Shown: positions 29,236-39,790 of the stretch, in pieces | How positions within the stretch are numbered: the stretch's first letter is position 1 | Layout: each line of letters begins with the position of its first letter | NCBI RefSeq assembly: GCF_900108945.1 | Contig: NZ_FNYE01000008.1 | Span: 62,001-126,000 of the forward strand | DNA length: 64,000 bases | Direction of reading: 5' to 3' | Origin: Paraburkholderia diazotrophica | GTDB taxonomy: Bacteria > Pseudomonadota > Gammaproteobacteria > Burkholderiales > Burkholderiaceae | Program-made: the position numbers and the translations under genes | Notes under the pieces: generated by a model | Told to the model about the DNA's origin: nothing | The model's database searches: none | Seen by the model: only the letters and a program-made list of their open reading frames with translations

Positions 29236-30126
29236 ATGTCTACCCTTTACGAATCCACGCTTCGCTCGCTGCAGCTGCTCGGCCGCGGCAAAGTCCGCGA
29301 CAACTACGCGGTGGGCAACGACCAGTTGCTGATTGTCACGACGGACCGTCTGTCCGCGTTCGACGTGGTCATGGGCGAGCCGATTCCGGGCAAAGGGCGC
29401 GTGCTGAACCAGATGGCCAACTTCTGGTTCGACAAGCTCAAGCACGTCGTGCCGAATCACTTGACGGGCGTCGCGCCGGAAACCGTCGTCGCGCCCCATG
29501 AAGTCGAGCAGGTGAAGGGCCGCGCGGTCGTCGTGAAGCGCCTCGAGCCGATTCTCGTCGAAGCCGTCGTGCGCGGCTATCTGGCGGGAAGCGGCTGGAA
29601 GGACTATCAGGCAACGGGCGCCGTGTGCGGCGTGACGCTGCCCGAGGGCCTGCAAAACGCGCAGAAGCTGCCCGAGCCGATCTTCACGCCGGCCGCGAAG
29701 GCCGAGATGGGCCACCACGACGAAAACATCACGTACGAAGAGATGGAGCGCCGCATCGGCACGGAACTGTCGGCGACGATCCGCGATATTTCCATCCGTC
29801 TGTACAAGGAAGCCGCCGATTACGCAGCGACGCGCGGCATCATCATCGCGGACACGAAGTTCGAATTCGGTCTCGACGACAAGGGCCAGCTCTATCTGAT
29901 GGACGAAGCGTTGACGGCTGATTCGTCGCGCTTCTGGCCGGCCGATCAATACCAGGTCGGCACGAACCCGCCGTCGTTCGACAAGCAGTTCGTGCGCGAC
30001 TGGCTCGAAACGCAGCCGTGGAAGAAGGAGCCGCCCGCGCCGAAGCTGCCGGACGAAGTCGTCGAGAAGACGGCGCAGAAGTATCAGGAAGCGCTCGAGC
30101 GTCTGACGGGCCAGAAGCTCGCTTGA
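29236..30126 (+). CDS. purC: SAICAR synthase (phosphoribosylaminoimidazole-succinocarboxamide synthase)
   Basis: A 296-residue ATP-dependent enzyme of de novo purine synthesis, joining CAIR to aspartate. Family signatures: [39 protein letters not shown] and [11 protein letters not shown] with [14 protein letters not shown]. The ATG at 29236 (MSTLYES) is the standard start; an in-frame TTG at 29221 is unlikely. It heads the purC-purE-purK run and lies 29 bases before purE. Confidence 0.97.
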   Translation: MSTLYESTLRSLQLLGRGKVRDNYAVGNDQLLIVTTDRLSAFDVVMGEPIPGKGRVLNQMANFWFDKLKHVVPNHLTGVAPETVVAPHEVEQVKGRAVVVKRLEPILVEAVVRGYLAGSGWKDYQATGAVCGVTLPEGLQNAQKLPEPIFTPAAKAEMGHHDENITYEEMERRIGTELSATIRDISIRLYKEAADYAATRGIIIADTKFEFGLDDKGQLYLMDEALTADSSRFWPADQYQVGTNPPSFDKQFVRDWLETQPWKKEPPAPKLPDEVVEKTAQKYQEALERLTGQKLA

Positions 30127-30154
30127 GCGCCACGCACACGGAACAAGCAACATC

Positions 30155-30673
30155 ATGAGTGAAGTTCAGACAGCACATACGCATGACGCGCCGCTCGTCG
30201 GCGTGCTGATGGGTTCCAGTTCCGACTGGGAAGTCATGAAGAACGCGGTCGCCGTTCTGCAGGAATTCGGCGTGCCGTACGAAGCGAAGGTCGTCTCGGC
30301 ACACCGCATGCCGGACGAAATGTTCGCCTATGCTGAAAGCGCGCGCGAACGCGGCGTGCGGGCGATCATCGCGGGCGCCGGCGGCGCGGCGCATCTGCCC
30401 GGCATGCTGGCCGCGAAGACGACGGTGCCCGTGCTCGGCGTGCCTGTGGCGAGCAAGTATCTGAAGGGCGTCGATTCGCTGCACTCGATCGTGCAGATGC
30501 CCAAAGGCGTGCCCGTCGCGACGTTCGCGATCGGCGAAGCAGGCGCGGCGAATGCGGCGCTGTTCGCGGTGTCGATGTTGAGCGGCACGTTGCCGGAATA
30601 TGCGCAGAAGCTCGCCGCATTCCGCGTACGCCAGAACGAAGCGGCTCACGCGATGACGCTGCCGCCACTGTAA
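30155..30673 (+). CDS. purE: N5-carboxyaminoimidazole ribonucleotide mutase
   Basis: A 172-residue class I PurE, converting N5-CAIR to CAIR. Motifs [25 protein letters not shown] and [16 protein letters not shown] are intact, including the catalytic His. A short N-terminal extension (about 15 residues) precedes the core. Followed by purK, the partner that makes its substrate. Confidence 0.97.
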   Translation: MSEVQTAHTHDAPLVGVLMGSSSDWEVMKNAVAVLQEFGVPYEAKVVSAHRMPDEMFAYAESARERGVRAIIAGAGGAAHLPGMLAAKTTVPVLGVPVASKYLKGVDSLHSIVQMPKGVPVATFAIGEAGAANAALFAVSMLSGTLPEYAQKLAAFRVRQNEAAHAMTLPPL

Positions 30674-30697
30674 GCACTATAGATGCGCAGCGCCTAG

Positions 30698-31978
<1,281 letters not shown>

Positions 31979-31990
31979 GCGGTAGCCCTC

Positions 31991-33034
31991 ATGCCGGATC
32001 AAACGAAACCTGCCGACACCGCGTCGCACGTCGGCGCCGATGAGATCGCGTACTCAGCGGCGCTGCTCGATGCGGGACAACTCGTAGCGTTTCCTACGGA
32101 AACGGTCTATGGGCTGGGTGGCGATGCGGAGAGTCCCGAGGCCGTCGCGCGCATTTACGCGGCGAAGGGAAGGCCGGCGAATCATCCCGTCATCGTGCAT
32201 CTCGCGCCGAACGGCGATCCTCATTATTGGGTAGAGCAACTGCCATCAGATGCCCAGCGTCTGATCGATGCGTTCTGGCCGGGTCCGCTTACGCTGATTC
32301 TCAAGCGCGCCGCGCACATTCCGGCTGCCGTGAGCGGCGGCCAGGATTCGGTCGGGCTGCGCTGTCCGTCGCATCCTGTCGCACAGGCGTTGCTCCAAGC
32401 ATTCAGCGCGCTGCGCAGCGGACATGGCGGCGTGGCCGCGCCGTCCGCGAACCGTTTCGGGCATGTCAGCCCAACCACCGCGCAGCATGTGCGCGACGAG
32501 TTCGGCGATACGATTCATGTGCTCGATGGCGGATCGTCGGATGTGGGTATCGAATCGACGATCATCGATCTGTCGCGCGGTTTTCCTGCGCTGCTGCGCC
32601 CGGGTCACGTGACGCCGCAAGACATCGCCGACGTGCTCGGCGAGATGCCGCGTTTGCCGGATGGAACGGATGCGAGCGCGCCGCGCGCATCCGGCACGCT
32701 GAAGGCGCACTATGCGCCGCGCACGCCGCTCGCATTGCTGTCATTCGACGTGCTCGAGCCGATGCTCGCCGCGCGAGCACCCGACGAGCGCGTCGCGCTG
32801 GTCGCGCGTGTCTCGCGTGCGGGGCGCTGGGCCGAGGCGGACGGCGTGCATTTCGTCGCCGCGCCGGAAGATCCGCATCTCTATGCGCGCGACCTGTACG
32901 GCTTGCTGCGTGCGCTGGATCGCGCCAATGTGTCGCGCATCCTGATCGAGAAGTTGCCCGATACGATCGAATGGATCGCCGTCAACGATCGGCTCGGCAG
33001 GGCGGCGGCCGCATTCGAGGCGCACGGGTCCTGA
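31991..33034 (+). CDS. tsaC: L-threonylcarbamoyladenylate synthase, Sua5 type
   Basis: A 347-residue enzyme for the first step of tRNA t6A37 synthesis. The YrdC domain (about 15-210) has FPTETVYGLGGDA, YAAKGRPANHPVIVH (the K-x-R) and APSANRFGHVSPTTA (S-x-N). A C-terminal Sua5 domain (about 230-345) follows, making it the long form rather than TsaC/YrdC of about 190 residues. It is the last gene of the pur operon-like run and is followed by a terminator. Confidence 0.95.
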   Translation: MPDQTKPADTASHVGADEIAYSAALLDAGQLVAFPTETVYGLGGDAESPEAVARIYAAKGRPANHPVIVHLAPNGDPHYWVEQLPSDAQRLIDAFWPGPLTLILKRAAHIPAAVSGGQDSVGLRCPSHPVAQALLQAFSALRSGHGGVAAPSANRFGHVSPTTAQHVRDEFGDTIHVLDGGSSDVGIESTIIDLSRGFPALLRPGHVTPQDIADVLGEMPRLPDGTDASAPRASGTLKAHYAPRTPLALLSFDVLEPMLAARAPDERVALVARVSRAGRWAEADGVHFVAAPEDPHLYARDLYGLLRALDRANVSRILIEKLPDTIEWIAVNDRLGRAAAAFEAHGS

Positions 33035-33113
33035 CCGTTCAACGCTTCGTTTCCGACGCTTCGCGTGCAATGCCCGGAGCGAACGCGCAAACAAAATCAA
33101 CGCTCAAAAACAT

Positions 33114-33140
33114 AAGCCCGACTCGCAACGAGCCGGGCTT
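33114..33140. terminator. Terminator between tsaC and the GDSL gene
   Basis: AAGCCCG (33114-33120) pairs with CGGGCTT (33134-33140) and an inner CTCG/CGAG stem closes a 3-base loop. It lies between convergent genes and could serve both. Confidence 0.75.
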
Positions 33141-33207
33141 CTTCGTATCGAACCAAACGGGAGGACGTCAGCGGGAGGCGTGCTCCCGCCAGACGCCGGA
33201 TGTCCGC

Positions 33208-34410
33208 TTACTTGCCTAAACCCGTCGCCGCGATCTGCTGTTCGACAAACGTGGCGAACGCAGCATACGCGTGCGTCGTCGGATGGAGCTGATCGGCGAA
33301 AACGTACGACTGGTCCGCGCCCGCGACGGTCAACGTCTGCGGCGAGCAGAACAGCGACGAGCCGAATTGCTGGCCGTACTGCTGCGCTGTCATGCCGCCG
33401 ACCAGCACCGACGGGTTCGCCGTCGCATAAGCCGTCGCGTTCTGTTCCATCTGCGTGATGTTGCAGGCCGTGCCTGTCGCGTTGGTGAATCCTTGCGACT
33501 GATAGCTGCCGAGCAACTGATGCAGCCAGTTAAACGAACTGACCTTGATCACCTTCGTATCGATGCCCGCCGTCGCCAGGCCATTTGCAACCAGCGTGTT
33601 GTATGCGGACACGATGCCCGTGATCAGCGCCGGCAATTGCGGAGCGTTGTTCGCTGCCGCTTCGCCCGTCGCAAGCGGCGTCAGGCCGATGTCGGGCACA
33701 TCGATCACGACGACGTGCGTCGCACCGTTCGACAGCGTGGTGCCGACCAGGCCCACGAAGCTCGCGATCGCCGTCTGAAGCTGCGTTCCGACCGCCGTCC
33801 CGATTATCAGCTGTTGTTGCTGTACTGTGGTCGCCGTCGCGAGCTGGGTCTGGAGGTTGGTCATGAACTGCGTGTTCTGCAGCAGCTGCAAGATGTCGTT
33901 TGCGCCGCCGTTGATCAGCACGAGCTGATTCGAGTTGAAGCTGCCGTGATCCGTCAGGTATTGCTTGACCTGCGACGCGACGGGCACGGTCGTGGCCGCC
34001 ATGTTGTTGGGTGCGAATCCGATGCCCGCCGGGTTCGCCACATCGGAGCCGCCTTGCGCGTAGCCGAACCCGCCATTGGCCTTCAGCGGCTGGCCGAAGC
34101 CGCCGACGTAGGCGGGCGTCAACGTGTCGCCGTAATACTCGGCGACCTTCTGCGTCCACACTTCACCGGGATTCGTCGTGAAGCGCCCGCCGCCGAAGTT
34201 CGCTGCGATCACGGGCGTGTACGTACCGGCGTCCGACAGACTGTCCCCGAACGACACCACCTGCAGCTTGACCCCGCCCGCCGGCGTGCTGCTCGCGTTG
34301 TTATTGTTGTTGTCACTGCCGCCGCATGCGACGAGCGTCGCGAATGCTGCGCACGCGACCGCGATCCGTGCCAGGCGCACGATGCCAGTGTTGTTCGATG
34401 CTTGCTTCAT
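33208..34410 (-). CDS. GDSL/SGNH-family lipase or esterase lipoprotein
   Basis: A 400-residue exported hydrolase. A lipoprotein signal peptide ends at the lipobox LVAC|GG, followed by an Asn-rich linker (five Asn). The SGNH blocks are clear: block I VVSFGDSLSDAG (catalytic Ser), a Gly in GGFGYAQGG, block III LINGGANDILQ, and block V FADQLHPTTHAY (Asp and His). The protein would be anchored in the outer or inner membrane by lipid. Substrate unknown. It follows, in the same direction, the desaturase-family gene after 137 bases. Confidence 0.92.
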   Translation of the reverse strand: MKQASNNTGIVRLARIAVACAAFATLVACGGSDNNNNNASSTPAGGVKLQVVSFGDSLSDAGTYTPVIAANFGGGRFTTNPGEVWTQKVAEYYGDTLTPAYVGGFGQPLKANGGFGYAQGGSDVANPAGIGFAPNNMAATTVPVASQVKQYLTDHGSFNSNQLVLINGGANDILQLLQNTQFMTNLQTQLATATTVQQQQLIIGTAVGTQLQTAIASFVGLVGTTLSNGATHVVVIDVPDIGLTPLATGEAAANNAPQLPALITGIVSAYNTLVANGLATAGIDTKVIKVSSFNWLHQLLGSYQSQGFTNATGTACNITQMEQNATAYATANPSVLVGGMTAQQYGQQFGSSLFCSPQTLTVAGADQSYVFADQLHPTTHAYAAFATFVEQQIAATGLGK

Positions 34411-34547
34411 AAGGTCTTTATCTCCTCGTATGTACTTGGCCTCGAGCGATCCGTCTCTTGAGCCATCTGATGCAGGCAGTGGCCAACGTCGTGTGGACGC
34501 GGCGACGCCTTTGCAAAAACCTTCCCTGGTTATTCGATTCGCTGCGG

Positions 34548-35468
34548 CTAGACGGCCGCGTTGTTGTTCCGCTGCGTGTGTCCGGCCGTGTCAAAAGCGC
34601 TTTGTCCGACACGAACGCTCGCGTGATACTGCGCGGCCCACGCAGGCGGCGCGAACAGCGCGTTCAACCGGTTGCGCCAGCCGCGCACCCGCGCGACATC
34701 GCATGCCATCGACGCCCATTCATGAAACGTCGCCTTCAACGGGTTATAGGTGTGCAGCGGCTCGACGATACCGTACACGGGCACCTCGTTGGCGTCTTCG
34801 CCGACGTAGCTGCCGAACAGCCGGTCCCAGATCACGAGCACGCCCGCGTAGTTGCGATCGATATAACAAGCGTTGCGCGCGTGATGGACGCGATGGATCG
34901 ACGGCGTATTGAGCACGTATTCGAGCCAGCCGAGCTTGCCGATCGCCTGCGTATGCACGAAGAACTGAAACGCCAGATTGATCAGCACGATGCCGACGAT
35001 CTGCTTCGGCGGAAAGCCGAGCAATGCAAGCGGAATCCAGAAGAGCCACATGCCCGCGACGGGATACATGAGGCTCTGCCGGAACGCCGTCGAAAAGTTC
35101 ATCCGTTCCGATGAGTGATGCACGACATGCGCGGCCCACAGCCAGCGCACCCGATGGCTGCAGCGATGGAATACGTAGTAGAGCAGGTCCTGCGCGGCGA
35201 ACAGCACGGCGAACGACCACCAGCCCGCGCGCCAGTCGAAGAGACGGTAGTTCGCGTAGCACCACGCATAGACGGGAATGACGAACAGCCAGGCGAGCTT
35301 GTCGGCGCCTTGATGCATCAGCGCGAGCGCGGTGTTGCACAACGTGTCGCGCCAGTTGTAGATGCGCGCTTCGGGATGCGTGCGCCGCACGTGCCACGCT
35401 TCCCAGCCGATGCACCCGAGAAAGACGGGCGCCATGGCGAGCAGGAGCAATTCGGCATCGAATTGCAT
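34548..35468 (-). CDS. Sterol desaturase / fatty-acid hydroxylase superfamily protein
   Basis: A 306-residue integral membrane di-iron oxygenase. The histidine clusters of the superfamily are present: HRCSHR (HxxxH), HVVHHS (HxxHH) and HRVHHA (HxxHH), plus additional His residues nearby, between four or five hydrophobic segments. Such enzymes hydroxylate or desaturate acyl chains, sterols, hopanoids or ornithine lipids; which one cannot be decided. The start is preceded by AGGGAGA-like sequence. C-terminal ~20 residues are unconserved. Confidence 0.9.
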   Translation of the reverse strand: MQFDAELLLLAMAPVFLGCIGWEAWHVRRTHPEARIYNWRDTLCNTALALMHQGADKLAWLFVIPVYAWCYANYRLFDWRAGWWSFAVLFAAQDLLYYVFHRCSHRVRWLWAAHVVHHSSERMNFSTAFRQSLMYPVAGMWLFWIPLALLGFPPKQIVGIVLINLAFQFFVHTQAIGKLGWLEYVLNTPSIHRVHHARNACYIDRNYAGVLVIWDRLFGSYVGEDANEVPVYGIVEPLHTYNPLKATFHEWASMACDVARVRGWRNRLNALFAPPAWAAQYHASVRVGQSAFDTAGHTQRNNNAAV

Positions 35469-35682
35469 TGACGTCTCCCTCCGAGGGTCCCTGCGGCCTC
35501 GTTCAGGAGGCCGGCATTGTCTTTATTGTTTGAATGCGGCGTCGTTCGACGAGCGGCACGCATCGTGTGCGGCTTGCGCGCGATCATGCATGTTGTGCCT
35601 CGCTGCCGACGCCATTTTCATACTGCCCGACAGCGTACAACGCCTCGCGACGCGCCGCGCAGCGCTTCGCTAGAAGGAATCC

Positions 35683-37308
35683 TCAGTGCGCGCCGCGCCG
35701 CTGAGGGTTTGTCCTGGTCTTGCGATGCGGCGCCGCGCTGCGTTCGGCGGCGGCGGGAGCGGCCGTCTGCGCGAGCATCATCGAAGGCCCCTGGTACACC
35801 CATTCGAGCAGCTCGTCATGTGCGGCGCGCGCCGCTTCCGCATGCGGATCGTTGATCAGGCTAACGACCACGTAGCTCTCGCCATCGGCGGATGCAACGT
35901 AGCCCGCGATCGCGCGCACGTCGCGCAGCGTGCCCGTCTTGATGTGCGCATTGCCGTTGACGGGCTTCGACGTCAGACGGTTGCGCATCGTGCCGTCCAC
36001 GCCGACTACGGGCAGCGAATCGACGAACACCTGCGCGACGGGACTCGTGTTCGCGCTTTGCAGCAGATCGGCGAGCGCGAGCGCCGTAATGTGCTCGTTG
36101 CGCGAGAGGCCCGAGCCGTTGTCGAGCGACAGGTATTCCATCGGCATCGCGCTGCGATGCAGGAACGATTGGATGGCCGCCGCCGACTTCGCGGGCGTCG
36201 CGGGCGGCTTGTTCGTGACGGCGCCGATCGTCAGGAACAGATTGCGCGCCATCGTGTTGTTGCTGAACTTGTTGATGTCGTGAACGATGTCCGACAGCAC
36301 CGGGCCCTGGTGTGTCGCGACGAGCTTCGCATCGATGGGCACGGCGCCTTCGCGTGTCGTGCCGTTGAACATGCCGCCCGTCTGCTGCCACAGCGCGAGG
36401 AAGCCGCCCGCGAAGAACGTCGTGTGATCGAGCACGGCCACGTTGACGGTGCGCTCACCACAGCGCAGCGGATAGTCGCCGATGAACGACGCATTGACGA
36501 CACCATTCGATGCAGGCGTGACGGCCGGCGTCACCAGTTCGCCGCGGCACGGACCGCGCGTCGCGCGCAGTTCGTTGTCGACCTGCAATTGCGCGAGCGC
36601 GGGCAACACATCGATCTGCACTTTGCCGTCGTCGTTCGGCGACATCGTGAACGACAGCGACTTGAACGCATACAGCAGCGGATCGGGGCCGACGTTGTAC
36701 GGCGCGTTGACGTCGTCGTCGAAGGCGGGCAGGTCGCGCGTCGACGGATCGAAGAAGCGCTTGTCGAGCACGAGCGCGCCGTCGATGCCCGTGATGCCCG
36801 CCTTGTGGATCTTCTGGACGAGGTCGATCAGTTCTTCGGGCACGAGCTTCGGATCGCCCGTGCCCTGAATGTACAGATTGCCATGCAGAACGCCGTTGCC
36901 GTCGACGTCGCCTTGCGCATAGGCGGTGGTCTTCCAGCGGTAATCCGGGCCGAGCATCGACAGGCCTGCGTAGGTCGTGACGAGCTTCATCGTCGACGCG
37001 GGCATCATCGGCTGGCCCGCGTTCAGCGCGAGGACGGGCGTGCGGTCGCCGACCTTCTCGACGACGACGCTGATCGCGGACAGCGGCACATGCGCGCGCT
37101 GCAAGCCCGCCATGACGGGCGCGGGCAATACCGTGCTGACGTTGACCGACGGATGCTGCGCTTTCTTGCGAGCCTGCGCGGGCGCGGCGACGGCGAGCGC
37201 GGAACAGGCGAACAGCACGACGGCGGCGCGCGAGACCGTCAACGATCTGAAACGGCGCCCGAGCGAACGGGCATACGACGAAGCGGGTGAAGCGAAGGCG
37301 AGCGGCAT
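35683..37308 (-). CDS. dacB: D-alanyl-D-alanine carboxypeptidase/endopeptidase (PBP4)
   Basis: A 541-residue periplasmic class C penicillin-binding protein that trims or opens peptidoglycan crosslinks. The signal peptide ends near APAQA. Active-site motifs: ASTMK (SxxK), SNN in KFSNNTMARNL, and KTG in HIKTGTLRD. Start 37308 is preferred to the longer frame because it begins the signal peptide and a possible minus-strand -10 TACAAT (37484-37489) would place the transcript start inside the longer version. No strong Shine-Dalgarno. The tail past residue 505 is Ala/Arg-rich. Confidence 0.93.
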   Translation of the reverse strand: MPLAFASPASSYARSLGRRFRSLTVSRAAVVLFACSALAVAAPAQARKKAQHPSVNVSTVLPAPVMAGLQRAHVPLSAISVVVEKVGDRTPVLALNAGQPMMPASTMKLVTTYAGLSMLGPDYRWKTTAYAQGDVDGNGVLHGNLYIQGTGDPKLVPEELIDLVQKIHKAGITGIDGALVLDKRFFDPSTRDLPAFDDDVNAPYNVGPDPLLYAFKSLSFTMSPNDDGKVQIDVLPALAQLQVDNELRATRGPCRGELVTPAVTPASNGVVNASFIGDYPLRCGERTVNVAVLDHTTFFAGGFLALWQQTGGMFNGTTREGAVPIDAKLVATHQGPVLSDIVHDINKFSNNTMARNLFLTIGAVTNKPPATPAKSAAAIQSFLHRSAMPMEYLSLDNGSGLSRNEHITALALADLLQSANTSPVAQVFVDSLPVVGVDGTMRNRLTSKPVNGNAHIKTGTLRDVRAIAGYVASADGESYVVVSLINDPHAEAARAAHDELLEWVYQGPSMMLAQTAAPAAAERSAAPHRKTRTNPQRRGAH

Positions 37309-37707
37309 GTAGAAGGATTTCGGCGAATGATCAGCTGCGCAAGTCGGGTGTCGCGGCGCACCGGCGGACGACGCAAAGGCAGTGCGGCAAGCACCATGAC
37401 AGCAGCCTGGAACGAACGGCCCGGAAAGGCAAATGCAAGCACCGGCAAGCGAAAGAGCCCGCACGCGCGATGCAAAAGCGCTCATTGTAGAGAGTTGCCG
37501 TGACGCCGAGAACAAAATGATGAGGCGCGCGCAGTGCGGCGCGCAGTGTGGCGTTTAGCGCGCGCCACGCCGTGTCCGGCCGCGCATCGCAAGGACATGC
37601 GGCCTGCATGCATCGGATATCTCGACAGCGCTCGGGCGCTAGAATGCTGGCATCGGAAAACCATCCCGGAATGCAACGGCCGGAACAGCCGGAACGGATA
37701 CAAAGCG
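37309..37707. other. Divergent regulatory region between dacB and the response regulator
   Basis: No gene supported in 399 bases. Possible elements: TACAAT on the minus strand (37484-37489) for dacB and TAGAAT on the plus strand (37640-37645) for the response regulator; neither has a good -35. No repeat or terminator found. Confidence 0.35.
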
Positions 37708-38370
37708 ATGCGCATACTTCTCGTTGAAGACGACCGGATGATCGCCGAAGGCGTCCGCAAGGCGCTGCGGGGCGAAGGCTTCGCGGTCGACTGGGTGCAG
37801 GATGGCGAGTCCGCGTTGAGCGCGGCGGCGGGCGAGCCCTACGATCTCGTGCTGCTCGACCTCGGCTTGCCAAAGCGGGACGGCCTCGACGTGTTGCGCA
37901 CGCTGCGCTCGCGCGGCCATCAGTTGCCCGTGCTGATCGTCACCGCGCGCGATGCCGTCGCGGACCGCGTGAAGGGACTCGACGCGGGCGCCGACGATTA
38001 CCTCGTCAAGCCGTTCGATCTCGACGAACTCGGCGCCCGGATGCGCGCGCTGATCCGCCGTCAGTCGGGACGCAGCGAATCGACGATCCGCCACGGCAAT
38101 CTGACGCTCGACCCCGCGTCGCATCAGGTGACGCTCGATGGGTCGCCCGTCGCGCTGTCCGCGCGCGAGTTCGCGCTGCTGGCGGCATTGCTCGCGCGGC
38201 CGGGCGCCGTGTTGTCGAAGAGCCAGCTCGAAGAGAAGATGTACGGCTGGGGCGAAGAGATCGGCAGCAATACCGTCGAGGTCTATATCCACGCGCTGCG
38301 CAAGAAGCTCGGCGCAGAGCTGATACGCAACGTGCGCGGTCTCGGCTACATGATCGCGAAGGAAGCCTGA
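37708..38370 (+). CDS. OmpR-family response regulator (PmrA/QseB-like)
   Basis: A 220-residue regulator: receiver domain with VEDD, phospho-acceptor Asp51 in LVLLDLGLPKRDG, and VKPFDLDEL; winged-helix domain with LSAREFALLAALLARPG and TVEVYIHALRKKLG. The 'RILLVEDDRMIAEGV' start and length match PmrA/QseB/BasR proteins. It overlaps almost directly with the sensor gene (4 bases apart). A direct-repeat site of the type bound by this subfamily lies in front of the downstream protease gene. Confidence 0.93.
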   Translation: MRILLVEDDRMIAEGVRKALRGEGFAVDWVQDGESALSAAAGEPYDLVLLDLGLPKRDGLDVLRTLRSRGHQLPVLIVTARDAVADRVKGLDAGADDYLVKPFDLDELGARMRALIRRQSGRSESTIRHGNLTLDPASHQVTLDGSPVALSAREFALLAALLARPGAVLSKSQLEEKMYGWGEEIGSNTVEVYIHALRKKLGAELIRNVRGLGYMIAKEA

Positions 38371-38374
38371 CACG

Positions 38375-39676
38375 ATGCGTTCGATTCGCCGTCAATTGCT
38401 GTTCTGGCTGCTCGCTATCGTGTTGCTCGGCGTCGGCATTGCGGGCTGGCTGATTTACCGTCAGGCGCTCGCCGAAGCCAACGAACTGTTCGATTACCAG
38501 CTGCAGGAAATCGCCGCCGCGCTGCCGGCCGAACCGTTCTCGCAAGTGCTCAGCTCGCGCGATACGGGCGACGAAGGCATCGTGCTGCAGATCTGGAATC
38601 GCAACGGCGTGCTCATGTATTACTCGCATCCGCGCGCGCCGCTCGCGCCGCGCGCCGAGCTCGGCTTTTCGACGGAGCGCACCGAGCGCGGCGACTGGCG
38701 CGTGTATGGCGCAATCGTCGGCGATAACGTCGTGCAGCTGGCGCAGCCCGTATCGGTGCGCAACCGGCTCGCGGCGAACGTCGCGTTGCGCACGTTGTGG
38801 CCGCTGATCGTTCTGCTGCCGCTGTTGGGCATGGCCGTATGGGGCGTCGTCGGGCGCGGGCTCGCGCCTTTGCGGCGCGTCACGGGCGCGCTCGACACGC
38901 GCCACCCGGAGGCGCTCGACCCGCTGCCCGATTCGCGTCTGCCGCTCGAAGTGCAGCCGCTCGTGCGCGCATTGAACGGTCTGCTCGAGCGGCTGGCGGG
39001 CGCGCTGGATACGCAAAAAGCCTTTGTTGCCGATGCCGCGCACGAACTGCGCACGCCGCTCGCCGCCGTGCAGATTCAGGCGCAACTGGTGGCGCGCGCG
39101 CACGACGAAACGGAGCGCCGCGAAGCGCTCGACGATTTGCAGGCGGGCGTCACGCGCGCGACGCGTCTTGCCGAGCAACTGCTCGCGCTCGCGCGCTCCG
39201 AGCCGGACGGACACGCAGCAACGACCACCGTCGATCTCGACGCGCTGGTCCACGAATGCGTGACGGCCTATCTGCCGCTCGCGCAGGAACGCCGCGTCGA
39301 TCTCGGCATCGAGGCGAGCGAGCCGGCTACCGTCCCCGGCGATGCCGAAGCGCTGCGCGTGATGCTCAACAACCTGATCGATAACGCAACCAAATACACG
39401 CCGTGCGGCGGGCGCGTCGATGTGTGTCTGCGCGTCGAAAACGGCAGGCCCGTCGTGCAGATCGCCGACAGCGGTCCCGGCATTCCTCCCGGCGAGCGGG
39501 AGCGCGTGTTCGACCGTTTTTATCGCGTCGGCGCAGGTGCGAATCGCGCGCGTACGGATGTGTCGGGCAGCGGTCTCGGGCTCGCGATCGTGCGGCGCAT
39601 CGCGCTTCAGCATCACGCGTCCGTCACGCTCGACGATGCGCCCGCGGGTGGACTGCAAGTCAACGTGCGCTTCTGA
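38375..39676 (+). CDS. Sensor histidine kinase (QseC/PmrB-like)
   Basis: A 433-residue inner-membrane kinase. Helix 1 (about 8-28), a periplasmic domain of about 110 residues, helix 2 (about 138-160), HAMP, then the H box DAAHELRTPLAAVQ with phospho-His at residue 223, N box NLIDNATKYTP, and G boxes DSGPGIPP and GSGLGLAIV. Sits 4 bases after the response regulator gene. The periplasmic domain lacks an obvious ExxE iron motif, so the signal is unclear. Confidence 0.93.
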   Translation: MRSIRRQLLFWLLAIVLLGVGIAGWLIYRQALAEANELFDYQLQEIAAALPAEPFSQVLSSRDTGDEGIVLQIWNRNGVLMYYSHPRAPLAPRAELGFSTERTERGDWRVYGAIVGDNVVQLAQPVSVRNRLAANVALRTLWPLIVLLPLLGMAVWGVVGRGLAPLRRVTGALDTRHPEALDPLPDSRLPLEVQPLVRALNGLLERLAGALDTQKAFVADAAHELRTPLAAVQIQAQLVARAHDETERREALDDLQAGVTRATRLAEQLLALARSEPDGHAATTTVDLDALVHECVTAYLPLAQERRVDLGIEASEPATVPGDAEALRVMLNNLIDNATKYTPCGGRVDVCLRVENGRPVVQIADSGPGIPPGERERVFDRFYRVGAGANRARTDVSGSGLGLAIVRRIALQHHASVTLDDAPAGGLQVNVRF

Positions 39677-39715
39677 ATTTGCCGCCCGCGTAGTGCTTTC
39701 ATCCCGTTAGCGTTG

Positions 39716-39732
39716 TTTAAGATTGATTTAAG
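39716..39732 (+). promoter_or_regulatory. Direct-repeat OmpR-type site upstream of degP-like gene
   Basis: TTTAAG at 39716-39721 and again at 39727-39732, with an 11-bp period, i.e. TTTAAG-N5-TTTAAG. This matches the half-site spacing of PmrA/QseB-type boxes. It is 59 bases before the protease ATG. Confidence 0.55.
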
Positions 39733-39790
39733 CGACGCCACGTACTCTTCGAGACATCAGAGTCCAATCTCTCCCAGTCAGGAGTACGCG

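Noticed and set aside
35686..37290. 534-codon plus-strand frame
   Set aside because: Antisense to dacB, whose three active-site motifs are intact.
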